Source: Adiantum capillus-veneris (taxonomy: Eukaryota > Streptophyta > Polypodiopsida > Polypodiales > Pteridaceae). Taken from it: DNA of 64,000 nt. The notes under the pieces were generated by a model. It was not told where the DNA came from. It searched no databases and saw nothing but the letters and a program-made list of their open reading frames with translations. This document shows positions 1-10,958 of the stretch, in pieces. How positions within the stretch are numbered: position 1 is the stretch's first letter; every line of letters starts with the position of its first letter. A program made the translations under genes and the position numbers. The stretch is taken from positions 39,362,098 through 39,426,097 of the forward strand of contig CM043962.1 of assembly GCA_014529385.2 (NCBI GenBank), read 5' to 3'.

Positions 1-549
1 ATAACTCGCATTCTCGAGGTGATAACGGAGACCTAAATACATTAATCATTAAGTTCCACCAAGATTTTCAATTGGTTAAGTGGGTTTGCCCATTCGGTGA
101 ATCTATATAGTGGTTCTTCAAGGAGACAGGAGTCAAAAAATTTGATTTAGTCGGTAGCAAGTTGTTTTTTGACCATATCTCTGAGCTCGTGCATGTTTTT
201 CATATGACACCTAAGAGTGAAAATGTTATAAATGATGTATTTTATCTTTGGTATGAAGGGTTCAGACTGATTCATAAAGTTTTGTGATTCATCTCTGGAG
301 TAAAGGGTTTGGGATGATTCATAACTGTTTGTGACTTATGACCAAAATAGTGTTCCTACCGCCTCTATGACGTGAAACAAAAAGTGCTTTTTATGCACAC
401 GTGTGACCATAAACGCATCATGTGCATAAATCCGTGTGTTAAACATGATGAAATAATCTTGGGGAAACTTTGTAAGTACTCGGTTGGTCCATACATGCAC
501 TCGTATGCGAAAAAAAATCACGAAGAGGGTGACTACTCAGAAAAACGAC

Positions 550-551
<2 letters not shown>
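1..551. other. 5' edge, no supported gene
   Basis: AT-rich sequence without a recognisable coding region. Short open frames here have no family motif, and the longest one runs into the (GA)n tract, where it reads as Arg-Glu repeats. No terminal repeat or RNA gene was recognised. Confidence 0.5.

Positions 552-612
<61 letters not shown>
552..612. repeat. (GA)n microsatellite
   Basis: About 30 uninterrupted GA units. Similar (GA)n or (CT)n tracts recur through the window, often next to mobile-element ends. Confidence 0.95.
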
Positions 613-616
<4 letters not shown>

Positions 617-801
617 GGCTATGGAGCTTAGAGCTTCTCACCGTGCTTTAGGATCGACTAGGGGCTGTCGAAAGGCTTCTTGCTTTGCCGCAAGAGAGCA
701 GTGATGAGAGCTACGTAGAGATATCCACCACGAAAGCTTTCGAAGAGCGCGTACACCATGAAACAAGAGAGAGGATAATAAGCAAGTAGAGAGAGAATAT
801 C

Positions 802-825
802 CTTCTTCTTCTTCTTCTTCTTCTT
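802..825. repeat. (CTT)n microsatellite
   Basis: Eight CTT units. The surrounding 613-1360 stretch holds no recognisable gene. Confidence 0.9.
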
Positions 826-1360
826 TTCGAGAGAGAAGGGCTTATCGAGATGGTGATGAAGAGCTTGCACTACTCCATATAATAGATATGTATAGTCTTG
901 CCGTAGTAGACGCAACAGATGTCATTGAAAACTCAGCACTATATGCCAATTTATAAGTTTTACAGAGGTGGTTAGAGTGATGTCCAAGCTAGAGGTAGCG
1001 CTAGTTTTCAGCCTGGAATAGCAACCTGCTTTTGGAAAAAGACTCCAGTATTTTCTAAAAACATGGCACAGCTTTTGGTGGTCAACTCTTCCACTTACCA
1101 TTCAGTTTTTACAGCAAAATTGGCCATCTGAGCAATATCTGGCCAACTAATGGAAACCATAGTTAGACTATGCCGCAGCGTAATATCCCGACATAATTAT
1201 GACTTTCCCATACTGTTCCTATGTATTTACGGTATCGTATTTTATAAAAATAATTCCCAAAAAAATCCCATCTAGTCTCGTTTTTGCTCCGGGTGATCAT
1301 TTTTAAATCAGACGGAGATTAAAATTAATATTTCTAGGTTTAGGTCATCATAAAAAGCAC

Positions 1361-1690
1361 ATTGCTTTTCAAAAGCGCCAAAAAGTACGAAAAACTAAAA
1401 ATAGTGTGAAAAGCAAAAATTTCTAAAATTAAACCACGAATTTCTCTCGTCCATTTGAATAACAAAGCAGACTCGCTTTTCACTAAAAAGCACTAAAATT
1501 CATAAAAAGGTAAAAATAGAGTGAAAAGCACTCAAAAAGTAGATTTTTACAAAATTGAACCATAGTTTCCCTGGAACGCGTAGATTAAGGATCCGACCTT
1601 GCTTTTTGCAAAAAAGCACTTAAAAGCATAAAAAACATGGAAAAGCTAAAAATAGTGGATTTTTCCAAAACTGAACCAAACGTCCGTCTA
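1361..1690. repeat. Three-copy degenerate tandem repeat, about 115-bp unit
   Basis: Three diverged units start near 1361, 1471 and 1597. Each has a GCTTTT start, AAAAAGCAC-like words, a CTAAAAATAG or TAAAAATAGAG core and a TGAACCA or TAAACCA end. The spacings are 110 and 126 bp. It may be the subterminal part of a DNA transposon, but no terminal inverted repeat was found. The rest of 829-1839 shows nothing else. Confidence 0.6.
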
Positions 1691-1839
1691 ACCTACTGGG
1701 ACATGGAAGCAACCTTGATTTTTACTTTAGACCCTTCCAATATTGTCAATCAAGCATCTTAAGTCAAAATTTGGCAAAATAGATATTGAAAGCTATTTTT
1801 TTAATTTTTAGAATTGGGGATCTTACAAATTGATGATTG

Positions 1840-1844
1840 CAGGT
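1840..1844. repeat. Target-site duplication CAGGT, left copy
   Basis: CAGGT lies directly before the 5' LTR and is repeated exactly at 5747-5751 after the 3' LTR. This proves both element ends. Confidence 0.93.
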
Positions 1845-2032
1845 TGTTGGGGTATAGGCGTCTGTGCCTTGCCTGGCTGCCTAGAGTCTGGGCGCCCACT
1901 GACTTGTATACCTTATACATAGCATAAGTGTATAGGGGGCTGCTCACTTTTTGAGTCTCCCCACCCACATCGTGTCTGTCTCCTTCTCTCTCTCTCTCAC
2001 TCTCCGTCTGTGGTGCTCCCCGATCCCCTTCA
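1845..2032 (+). repeat. 5' LTR of the 1.8-kb copia element
   Basis: Runs from TG to CA and contains TATA-like words (GTATACCTTATACATAG) and a CT-rich 3' part. It matches 5559-5746 at the same length, 188 bp. Confidence 0.95.
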
Positions 2033-2034
2033 AT

Positions 2035-2046
2035 TGGTATCAGAGC
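2035..2046 (+). other. Primer binding site, initiator tRNA-Met
   Basis: TGGTATCAGAGC begins 3 nt after the 5' LTR. This is the standard plant copia minus-strand primer site. Confidence 0.93.
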
Positions 2047-3675
2047 TATGGTGACCGCGGAGAGCACGACGGCTTTGAGAGCTTTGAGGCGATAGCTCGC
2101 TCGCTCTCGACGGTAGAGAGATTAAGAAAGCTTGGAAGCTTTGTGAGAATGCAATGGGAGCTTGTGAGCTCAGTTGAGAGTGATGTATGCTCTTGTGGAA
2201 GCTCAGAAAGGAGTGTGGAAGATTGTGTGTAAGTGAAGGTGCTGCCCTAAAACTGTGTGCACAGCAGCACTGTTTTCAGATTCGTTTTTCTCCTTGTAGA
2301 ATGCAGATCTGATAATTCTGTCCTTCCTTCCATCCGTTTCGACGTGGTCTACAACTTTGCAGAAGAAACTTTTTGCAAATTCCTCACCGTTTTGCTGATA
2401 TTCAGCTCAGACTGACTATATACAGAAATTCCAGATTTTCTGTTGTCGCATTGTGTGCGAGTTTGATGCACTTTTGGAAGCACGGGAGATGCTTGAAGTT
2501 GAGTGCATAAATTCTGAGCTGAAGATTCAATTGCAGCTTGTGTTAAGCTTGTGGTTTGAGGGTTTTTTGGTAGACTTGGGCAACGAAGTACGGAGGCGTT
2601 TACACACCACCGAAGTGGTCTCTTGAGAGACGCAGGTTTTTGGAGCACACCGGTGGAGCTTCTTTCACTGGTTTTAACAGGATACTTTGGTAGTGATTTT
2701 GTGCTTGGATTCATGGTCTTTGCAAATGGTTTGCATATGGTTATGGCGCATGGTTGATGCCCATCATACATGCATTTTGGCGAGCACTTTCAAGTGCCGG
2801 TGAGCTCTCTTGAGAGCATTGTTTTTGCATTGAATAAGTTTCCGGATTGCAAATCTTTTGGCGCTTGCTTATGCACGGTCACTCCGTTGATGTACGCTGA
2901 GTGCGGATTGCCATTGTATGTGAAAATGTGGAGCCATTTTGGCATTTCTACTCATTGGCATTGAGTAGTGTTATGGTTTATGGTAGAGATTGTACTTGAG
3001 TTTTTTGCTCAGTTTTCAGGGGAAATTCTGTCGGATTTTTCCTAGATTCTCGCTATAGTTTGTGATCGAGTGTTTACTCTCAGTTTGATAGGTTTTGTCA
3101 ATTTGGACACAGTTTTGTGTTTTTTGTATCCACTCTCGCAAGAGTGAGGAGTTGTGTATCTTTCTTTGCTTGAGACAGTGGTTTGCTCTCGGGTGGGAGA
3201 GTCTTGTGATCTCGAGCATTGTTTGCCATAGTTTTGCAGAGCTTATGCATGTATGTTGAGTGTAGTTTGATGCGCATTGTTTTCTCATTGTATTGAGCTT
3301 GCAGGACAATGGTTATTTTGTGTTGATAGCCATTGTGCGTCGAAACTCTGGCGAAATTTTCCCAGGAGTTTTATGTGTATCATTTATGCGATCTAGGTAG
3401 AGATTGCGGGTTGCACTCAGCATTTGTGTGCGGTGTTCTCTGCAGGTGGGAGATTTGTGCGTATGTATGCATCGATACCGCACAGTGTGGGTTTGGTGAT
3501 TAGCTCACAGATTGCAGTGTGATACTAGAGCATGCGAGGCTTGTATTGACATTGCGGGAGCTCTATTTTGGAGTGTGTCTCACAGGTTTTACATTGTGTT
3601 TCTGGCCATATTTGTAGACAGTTTCCAGGTGTTGTTGGTGAAGTGGTTTTGCTATCTAGCTTGCTACTTGTGCTC
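2047..3675 (+). other. Long non-coding leader of the copia element
   Basis: 1.6 kb between the primer site and the gag start. Open frames on both strands have no retrotransposon motifs. A long leader can hold packaging and dimerisation signals, but none was identified here. Confidence 0.6.
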
Positions 3676-4977
3676 ATGGCAGAGACAGGTGATCGATCAG
3701 ATTGTGACCTCTCACAGATGCGCGTGTTTGATGGGTCAGACTTTGCGGCATGGAGAGAGTGTATGCTTGATGCATTGACACAACGAGGGTTGCATCGACC
3801 ATTGAGTGGTGATGTAGGTAGACCTTCAAACATGTCTGACGATCAGTGGCAGGAGCTAGAGGAGATGGCACTATCTACACTCTCTTTGCACCTTGTGGAA
3901 TCTGTATATGCTCTTGTTATGTATGAGACTACTTCGAGAGCACTTTGGCGCAGATTACATGATATGTATGATAGATCTGAGTCATCACGAACTCGTGTGA
4001 GACATGTACATTCATGAGCACGCCGACAGGTGACATGTTGGTATTGTGGTCATTCTGGACACGTTAGACGGCGCTGTTTTCGTCGTATGCGACATCGTAG
4101 GAGACATGGCAGTCTCAGAGATGTATGTAGTGATGCCATGGACTCAGTTGCTTTGACAGTTGAGGTAGATGTAGTGTCGGAGTATACTAGTGACGGGGAT
4201 GTCACTTTTACCTTGAGCTATGCACGAGATGCTATACATGTGGATAGTGCACTCCCTTTGCAGTGGTTGCTAGACGCAGATGCTATGTTTCATGTCACGC
4301 CGCATCGTGAATGGTTTTGTAGCTATTCTAGCGGGATGCTTGGCAGTGTACGTTTGACCGATGGATCGGTGCATGCGATAGCAGGTGCAGGAGATGTGAG
4401 ACTGTCATTACCGAGTGGTGCATCTTACTTGTTACGACATGTGCGCTATGTACCAGATTTGACAGTGAATTTGATCTCGATTGGTCAGCTTAGAGATTGT
4501 GGATGTCAGATTTCGCTACGAGAGCGAGATTTTGTGATGCATTTGGGTTCGCTAGTAATTGCGAGAGGTGCCAGGAGTGGTACAGGTTACCCATTGCATG
4601 TGGATCACGCGAGAGACGGTGTTGTCTCTGTGATCACGCAGCCAGGTAGAGAGCGAGAGAGCAGGCGAGTCTCTTTTGCTTGTGGGTTGCAGGATGCTTT
4701 GCATGGAGTGCAGAGTAGTGAGCTCGTTGTGCACACAGTTGGGGCACGACTTGAGCAGTCACACAAAGAGGTGACAGAGTCAGACATGCATGCTTTGCTA
4801 GTGACTGAGCAAAGAAGAGAGTCAGTTGTGCGAGATACTTCTATGCAGGATAGACAGGTAGAGCGGTCTTGCTCTAGTGAGTCACGATAGGAGGACGTTG
4901 TGCAAGAGTCTATGCATACGGAGTTAGAGCATGAGAGCTCCAGTGAGTCACAGCAGATTGAGTGGTCATGTTTGTAG
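3676..4977 (+). pseudogene. gag: Copia gag - zinc knuckle - protease-like polyprotein, interrupted
   Basis: The chosen start is ATG at 3676. About 113 residues match the N-terminal copia gag domain (FDGSDFAAW near the start; MSDDQWQELEEMALSTLSLH and ETTSRALWRRLHDMYD later). A TGA at 4015-4017 follows; the same frame then resumes with a CCHC knuckle (CWYC..H..C, bases about 4036-4077) and a protease-like domain with WLLDADAMFHVTP at about 4264-4302 and YVPDLTVNLISIGQL downstream. The normal active-site triad Asp-Ser-Gly reads Asp-Ala-Asp here. TAG stops follow at 4888 and 4975, in a Ser/Glu-rich tail with repeated SSES words. Gag normally packages the RNA and protease cuts the polyprotein. The one-frame layout suggests a single ancestral gag-pro reading frame damaged by point mutation. 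Confidence 0.85.
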
Positions 4978-5113
4978 TGGATGATTGCAGAGGAGGCTGA
5001 GACGTCAGCGATTATGCAATCATTCCTTTCTATGCTCGACAGTGAGCATGGGGATATAGTTGTGCAGGATATGTCTTCCAGTAGACACCTAGAGCAGCTG
5101 GTTTACTCTGAGG

Positions 5114-5479
5114 TTGCACGACAGGTTGATGCATGTGGCTGACACGCCTTGTCAGTCAGAGATGCCTATTGCGAGGGATATATCTGTTGATGCATGCTCC
5201 GTAGAGCTAGCAGGGCCCGCTAGCATTGCATCGGCATTCGATGGTCTCATGTATGAGATGTTGATCTTGAGACCGGATATCGCAGCTGCAGTGGGAGCAT
5301 TTGCAGTTGAGGTTGTCAGTCGTTTGTTGACTGATGATGGCATAGTGCACGAGGGAGATATGCAGGTATTGCGTGAATACTTGCAGTACGTGTGCAGTAC
5401 GTCTGGTGGTGTATGGACTTACACGGGAGCAGGACAGCCGGATGCACACGATCACAGCCAGCCAGTGGGCATCGGTTGA
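5114..5479 (+). pseudogene. Remnant of the copia RT / RNase H junction
   Basis: A 121-codon open frame. Residues about 37-107 (bases 5222-5434) align with the end of copia reverse transcriptase and the connection to RNase H: GLMYEMLILRPDIAAAVG corresponds to the usual SLMYAMVCTRPDIAHAVG, followed by a degenerate REYLQYVCSTSGG where relatives have RILRYLRGT. The YVDD active site and everything upstream (integrase, RT palm) are missing. The element therefore arose by a large internal deletion of a gag-pol parent. The frame differs from gag. Translation is not expected to give an enzyme. Confidence 0.75.
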
Positions 5480-5547
5480 GAGCGGATTTCTCTCGCCTTT
5501 TGTAGTCTTTAGACTAGGTTCTCTTGCTTAAAGGCACAATCGCCTTT

Positions 5548-5558
5548 AAGTGGGAGGT
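5548..5558 (+). other. Polypurine tract
   Basis: AAGTGGGAGGT directly precedes the 3' LTR and is a typical copia plus-strand primer. Confidence 0.88.
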
Positions 5559-5746
5559 TGTTGGGGTATAGGCGTCTGTGCCTTGCCCGGCCGCCCAGAG
5601 TCTGGGCGCCCACTGACTTGTATACCTTATACATAGCGTAAGTGTATAGGGGGCTGCTCACTTTTTGAGTCTCCCCACCCACATCGTGTTTGTCTCCTTC
5701 TCTCTCTCTCTCACTCTCCGTCTGTGGTGCTCCCCGATCCCCTTCA
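5559..5746 (+). repeat. 3' LTR of the 1.8-kb copia element
   Basis: 188 bp, TG to CA, paired with 1845-2032. It keeps C where the 5' LTR has T in a CCGGCCGCCC segment, which fits deamination of methylated C in the 5' copy. CAGGT follows at 5747-5751. Confidence 0.95.
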
Positions 5747-5751
5747 CAGGT

Positions 5752-6639
5752 AACATTTTGGCTTTCTATGAGAACTTGATGCTACTTTGGAAGTTTGATG
5801 CTACAATGATGTGTTGTTCTTTCATAATTATTTTGGTAGCTAAGATTCTTAGGTGTCTGGTAATGTTTTTTCATGAAAATATGATTTGGGAATTCTATTG
5901 GTAGCTAATGTTGAGGTGAAGTCTAACATCAAGGTTGGTTGGAGCTTCACATAGGTAGTGGGGTGGTCCAATGGTTATGAGTTATAGAATCCTTGAAATG
6001 TGGTTTTCATTCGTGAAGCTAAAGGAGTGTAATTATAACAGAAAATCATGCTACATTCTCATTCAAAAGCTAGTAATACCACGATATTCATGGCATCAAA
6101 ATGTATCATAAAAGACCTCCAACTCTTGGAATTTGATTTTTACGTATGAATCTAAAGGAGTGCAACTACAAGAATTCTCTATCAATACTTCTACATTCTC
6201 ATTCAAAAGCTAGTACTGTCCATTATGTTCATAGCACCAAAATATATGATAGTAGACATAAGGACTTACAGGTCAAATTTACTTCACTTGTAATATATTA
6301 ACTAGTTATATAACTGCTCTCAAATGTTAACCTTATAATAGAGTTGGAAACATTTGCGGTGTAAATTTAAGCTACCATGGCTACTGTGATTGTATTAACT
6401 AGCATGTAGATTTTTTTTCTTTTGCTTGTGAAGATGGGTGTGCTAATGGCATGATAATCAATGTGATGCTTATGTTGAATTTGGAGATGTCTACCATGTG
6501 TGTGAAGCATATTCTTTCTTGTAAAGATACATTTCTCAAATATCAAGTTGCTTGTTTAATTTCATAGTTTCTTTATCTATTGTTGTGATTGGTTCACATG
6601 AAGAGCACAAATTGTTTTTCATCCATGGTATCTCTCATG
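5752..6639. other. AT-rich spacer with a two-copy diverged tandem repeat
   Basis: No gene recognised. From about 6000 to 6260 a unit of about 135 bp occurs twice: AAAGGAGTG near 6021 and 6154, and CTACATTCTCATTCAAAAGC at 6051 and 6191, followed by similar CATAGCACCAAAAT-type sequence. Confidence 0.6.
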
Positions 6640-7876
6640 ACTATCGAGCGTACTCTTCCAAGAAGTAGAAGTAGAAGTGTCTTACTGGTTCTAGATATAC
6701 ACTAATGAGGCAATTAATATGCTAACCCTTGCTCATCCAAGAACTCTTCCATGTTCTCTTAGAAATGATGACCTTTTGGCATATCTTCAAGCTCACCTCT
6801 AGCATCTAGTGAAAATGGGTTTTCAAGCAAGGGGTCATTCACATCTATTCGGCATCCCTCTTAGTCTTTCTCAAATCCTACATCCATCAGCGTGTTGTGC
6901 AAGATGCGACATGCTTAAATTGTAACAAGACATTTTACTGGATTAGAAGACCAAACTATGACACTGAAAAAGTTCTAGGTCTCCTATAAGAGAGCCAAAA
7001 AAAGCTCCACCATGATCCTTGTCAAAGAGTGATGAAAATTGTGTCTGTGGTGGGTGGTACAATCCAAAATTGTGCGAGGATATGGAATGAGTTTCCATGG
7101 AAATAGAACGTATTCCCTATCACCAACAATATATTCTTGAATATTGATGTCTTCATGAAGGAATGGTTAATTTACCAAGGGTTGTTTATCCTAACATAAC
7201 CTGTAGAATCCACAATTGCAAGAACATGTCGAACCAATGTTGACATCCAAGAACTTCACTTTCTCATATACAATTCCTTGAATGCTCATACTATAATTAC
7301 CATACTTATTATACCAATCCTCATTGGTCTCATTCTTTTAGAGATACATATTCACATGTGTAGCATCTATCGCACCACCATGATTGGGGAGATCATGTAG
7401 TGTGCAAAAACCTTCTTTGACCTCTAGCAACTCCTACGGTCTAGGGCTAGCTAGCCAATGATCCAACATTCTTTATCAATGTAGTAACATATCAATGTAG
7501 AAATTTTCAGATAATGGAGCATCCCATAGGGAGAGTAAATATGTCTTGGAATATTTTTGAATTGCACTGGAATTTGTTTTTGAATAATATCTTCGAAAAC
7601 TAGCTCAACAATATTTGTGAGCAGGTTGTATGGAAAATGGAAAATCTCCCTCCACCTCTCATTGCTGGCATGTGCATGGAACACAAAGTGGTTCCAACAA
7701 TGTATGCTAGGCTTGATGTACCACCCAAGCTCTAACACTCGTGGGTCTTCAATAAAGTGCAGTCTTCGTGAGACTGTACCACCTGTTAGTGTCAAAGGCA
7801 CAATGTGCATAATGAGTTTGGGACGTAATTTTTTGGCGAGCTCTTTTTTGGAATACAATGACCAAATTCCAAAAAT

Positions 7877-7912
<36 letters not shown>

Positions 7913-7984
7913 GTGTGTGTGTGCTTTGCCAGTGGTTGTATGCGTGTTAACAAAGAGAGAAAAATGGTACAACCTTTCTGTCAC
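6640..7984 (-). pseudogene. PIF/Harbinger DDE transposase relic
   Basis: Read on the minus strand. The N-terminal part (7984-7451, 177 codons open) has WREIFHFPYNLLTNIVELV, like the region before the HTH of Harbinger nucleases. The catalytic part (about 7440-6860) is broken by stops and frameshifts but still reads GGAIDATHVNM (first Asp, near 7367), YNKYGNYSMSIQGIV, a VKFLDVNIGS strand, YIVGDREYVLFPW (second Asp) and RIMVELFLALL (the Glu), ending with ACRILHNTLMD. Those landmarks and their order match the HARBI1/ALP1-like DDE_4 family that cuts and pastes PIF/Harbinger elements. Terminal inverted repeats and the partner SANT/Myb gene were not found. The first residues of the 7984 frame are (CT)n translation, so the true start is unknown. 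Confidence 0.75.
7881..7910. repeat. (CT)n microsatellite
   Basis: Fifteen CT units, read as an Arg-Glu run on the minus strand inside the Harbinger relic frame. Confidence 0.95.
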
Positions 7985-8061
7985 CCAAGATTGGTAGATT
8001 GGTTATGCCATTTTCATCTTGAATAACCTTTGATCAACCTTATTCTTCTTCTTCTTCATCT

Positions 8062-8062
<1 letters not shown>

Positions 8063-8138
<76 letters not shown>
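8063..8138. repeat. Compound (CT)n(CA)n microsatellite
   Basis: About 22 CT units pass directly into about 16 CA units. Confidence 0.95.
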
Positions 8139-8141
<3 letters not shown>

Positions 8142-8815
8142 AGTCATTGACAAACACACCACAAACAAACATTCATCATTTAAAAATATTTTTCTCTCTT
8201 CTGCCTCTCTCATGTACACTCATACAAGCACATAAATGCACTCAAATCATTGCACAAGTAGTCTTCTCAAATGTTGTTATTTATGTTGGGCAACAAGCTT
8301 AACCACCAACGTGATAAGTGTCCTTCTATTACGTCACACTTGTGTGCACTCATACACATGCAACACTTGTATACAAACACAAAAAATATACCCAGATCAG
8401 AGCACACACACTCTTTTCAAACATCATAATATACACTGCGCAACAAGATTAGCCATCAACCGGACAATGCTAAATGCACAGAACATGTTCACAACAAGTC
8501 AATTTCAACGGTTAATAGTCCATAATAATCCAATTTGACCTTTAACAACATTTAAAACTGCAATAACAAAACCACATAGACTAATATTAAAAGTGGTGTT
8601 AACATTTGAGAGTTTTTCATTTCAAGTTATTTCGACAATTTCGTCAAATTTTTGAGTTTTCTTTACCAAACTTGTGTCATAGCATAAAGTATCTATTTAA
8701 TGTAACTTTCAATCATCATAAGACTCCTTATGTGTAGTTGATGGAGAGAGAAAGTCTAAAATCTAGAGAGATAATATCTATGTGTGTTACCATTGGAAGA
8801 AGAGATTATAAACCT

Positions 8816-8817
<2 letters not shown>

Positions 8818-8848
<31 letters not shown>
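8818..8848. repeat. (AG)n microsatellite
   Basis: About 15 AG units in a purine-rich stretch. Confidence 0.9.
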
Positions 8849-8851
<3 letters not shown>

Positions 8852-9467
8852 CTTCTTTTCTAAAATCTTAAGAGAGAGAAAGTAAAATTCTAGAGTTGTA
8901 TATCATTGTGAGTGAAAATGGATTAAAAAAAAAAAATCCCCATTCCTTACTTTCTTTTGTGCAACAACGCATGCTCACGAGAAGAAGAAAACATATACAC
9001 AAGAAGAATATGTCTTGGTATATCAACATGCACACCAATTCAAAGCTCACCTAGCTTTTGTTTAGCATTGTATACATGAAACCATGAATACATTTCCAAA
9101 CATGATCAACACCAAAAAACATGATTACATTGACAAGCTATCAAAATTTAGGCAGCACAATGGTGTGAAAATGCAAACCAAAAAAATATATCCACATTCC
9201 ATACTTGCTTCTGTGCAAAAGCCCAAGGCTCATGGGAAGAGAAAATACATACACAAGAAAATACATGTTGGTATATCACTTTGGTAAATCCAAGATCTCA
9301 CCCAACCTCTGTCTAGCATAATAAACATAAAATTATGATTGCATTGAAAAACATGCTCAACACCAAAAACATGTCCTCAATCAAACAAAAAAAGTGGCAG
9401 CCAAACACCATAGTCATATGTGGTCCCATACATATCATAGTCTAGAAAACACCAATGTAGATTTCAA

Positions 9468-10953
9468 TCAAGGGCAATATGATATGGGCTCATATTGTTG
9501 CCAGTCGGTCTCCTCTTCACTATCTGCATCAAATGTTGGAATAACACTTACACATTGATCCTTGTAGCGTGCAAGATGATGCTAAAAGACCTGGAAATCA
9601 CTACCCATGCAGAGGTAGTGTCTAGACAACTCAGTGCAGACATAGCCCAAGCCACCACATCCAAAAAAGATATCAATGACAAAGGTGTGCTCTATAGTAA
9701 ATGTCCATACGAGCCAGCTAAAAAGAAAAAAAACATGCGCATATTTACTTTGCATAAGATAGTTTAACAAGACATTATAGCATGCCTATATTCTTACTAA
9801 AAGAAGTCAAGGCTATACTCGGCGGCACCTCTAAGAGCATATCCTCCAGTGTACTCTCCATCACCACACTCCACTAGTATCCCGAAAGTGGCATCAAAAG
9901 AGTTGTCGTCTCCACACTCTTTCCATTCCGTTGATCGTAGATAGGACATTGACCCTTGCAATAAAAAAATCCTAAGAATAGTGTTTCAATTTTCAAATTA
10001 CAATTAGAGTGTGATCTAATTGAAGAAGCTTCAAGAAAACTATGACCATACTTTTTCAATCATCAAACAATTTTACTTACTCTCTCAATCTCAATGGTAT
10101 TATGGACATAACCATCGAGGATCAAAATAAGGATGGTGTGCATCATTTTGAATCCCATCTCATTGGCATGGCCGGAAACAATGCCAAAGTGATCAGTGGA
10201 GCTTAGGGTGATGTACCACCCATTGTTTTGCCACATACTTAGAAGCTATTATGGCCACTTTCTTACTCACTTTTTGAGAGAATTGATTCCATGGAGGGAC
10301 CTACATATTATGCATTGTAAATTTGTTTAAAGTTACAAAATTGTCGTAGAATAGAGGTGAAAAATAAATAAGAGCCATGCCCATTGATCTTGTGAAGAAT
10401 GCATGCCTCGTTCTCCAAAAATTTCTCAACTTTAAAATTTGTTGGAAAATCTGCAAACAAAAGAGAGGCCAATTCATTGCTCTTTTCTCCATTAACATTG
10501 GCCGAATGTAGAAAATCAAAGACCTACAAAAAATCAAACACATGTATTTCAAACATTCACAACACACACCACATAGTCAATCCTTCTTCTCACATGTATT
10601 CACCATTTCTCATCATCGAGAGAAATTTTGTAAATATTAGTTGGTCACATCATAGTCTATGGAGGGCACTGCATAATTTGACAATGAAATATTTCATCAA
10701 GACTTGTTGAGTAGACAGAAAGTGACAACTAGATATCTTAACAAGCAAGTTTACCTGTGGAACCTTCAGCTCCTTTTTTGTTCTTTTTGGGGGACTTACT
10801 GGGCTTCTTGGATTTAACAAATTCCAATTGCTTCTTTATAGAGGAGATTGTACTAGTGTCTACTCTTTTTGAAGAGGTAACTTTCTTGGAAGCCGAGCCA
10901 ATCTCCTCAAGAACCTCTTCATTTCTTTCAAGAAAGTGCTCTAAAGTAAACAA
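9468..10953 (-). CDS. Anonymous multi-exon gene, methyltransferase-like last exon
   Basis: Read on the minus strand. Coding-like blocks are separated by AT-rich gaps with consensus splice sites. Block 1 (10953-10755) is Lys/Ser-rich and ends at CAG|GTAAAC. Block 2 begins after TTTTTTGTAG at 10523 and reads VFDFLHSANVNGEKSNELAS onward. A later block reads FGIVSGHANEMGFKMMHTIL and ends at 10081 before GTAAGT. The next lies between TTGCAAG and GTAAGA (9954-9798) with GILVECGDGEYTGGYALRG. The last (9717-9468) starts after TTTTTAG, reads FVIDIFFGCGGLGYVCTELS and stops with TGA at 9470-9468. The last block resembles the SAM-binding loop of Rossmann methyltransferases (hydrophobic-D-x-F-x-G-x-G-x-hydrophobic), including DNA N6-type enzymes; this is an inference. 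Stops near 10320-10230 mean the middle is decayed or wrongly modelled. It could equally be a transposon-borne gene. Confidence 0.45.
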
Positions 10954-10958
10954 GAATA

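Larger units (their letters stand above)
1845..5746 (+). mobile_element. Complete non-autonomous Ty1/copia LTR element, gag-protease only
   Basis: A 3.9-kb LTR retrotransposon with two 188-bp LTRs starting TGTTGGGG and ending CA, a 5-bp target duplication, an initiator tRNA-Met primer site and a polypurine tract. The interior has a 1.6-kb leader without coding, a gag domain, a CCHC knuckle, a protease-like domain and a scrap of the RT/RNase H junction. Integrase and the polymerase core are absent, so it must have used proteins from a relative. The two LTRs differ at about five positions, all transitions. Confidence 0.93.
7985..9467. other. Intergenic stretch with microsatellites
   Basis: No gene recognised. 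It holds (CTT)n at about 8043-8057, an adjoining (CT)n-(CA)n tract at 8063-8138 and (GA)n at 8818-8848. The words TATCCACATTCC and CACAAGAAAATA around 8930-9280 recur in two loosely similar 250-bp segments (8930-9080 and 9180-9330), probably an old local duplication. Confidence 0.55.

Noticed and set aside
372-704. Open frame with a long Arg-Glu repeat
   Set aside because: Translation of the (GA)n tract, with no family motif. The same applies to frames at 38365-38827, 60265-60498 and 37216-37614.
1951-2232. Open frame overlapping the 5' LTR, with a similar frame at 5665-5904
   Set aside because: Both frames are just the CT-rich 3' part of the two LTRs read through; the flanks differ.
2349-2771. 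140-codon minus-strand frame in the copia leader
   Set aside because: No recognisable motif, and it sits in a leader with no other coding signal.
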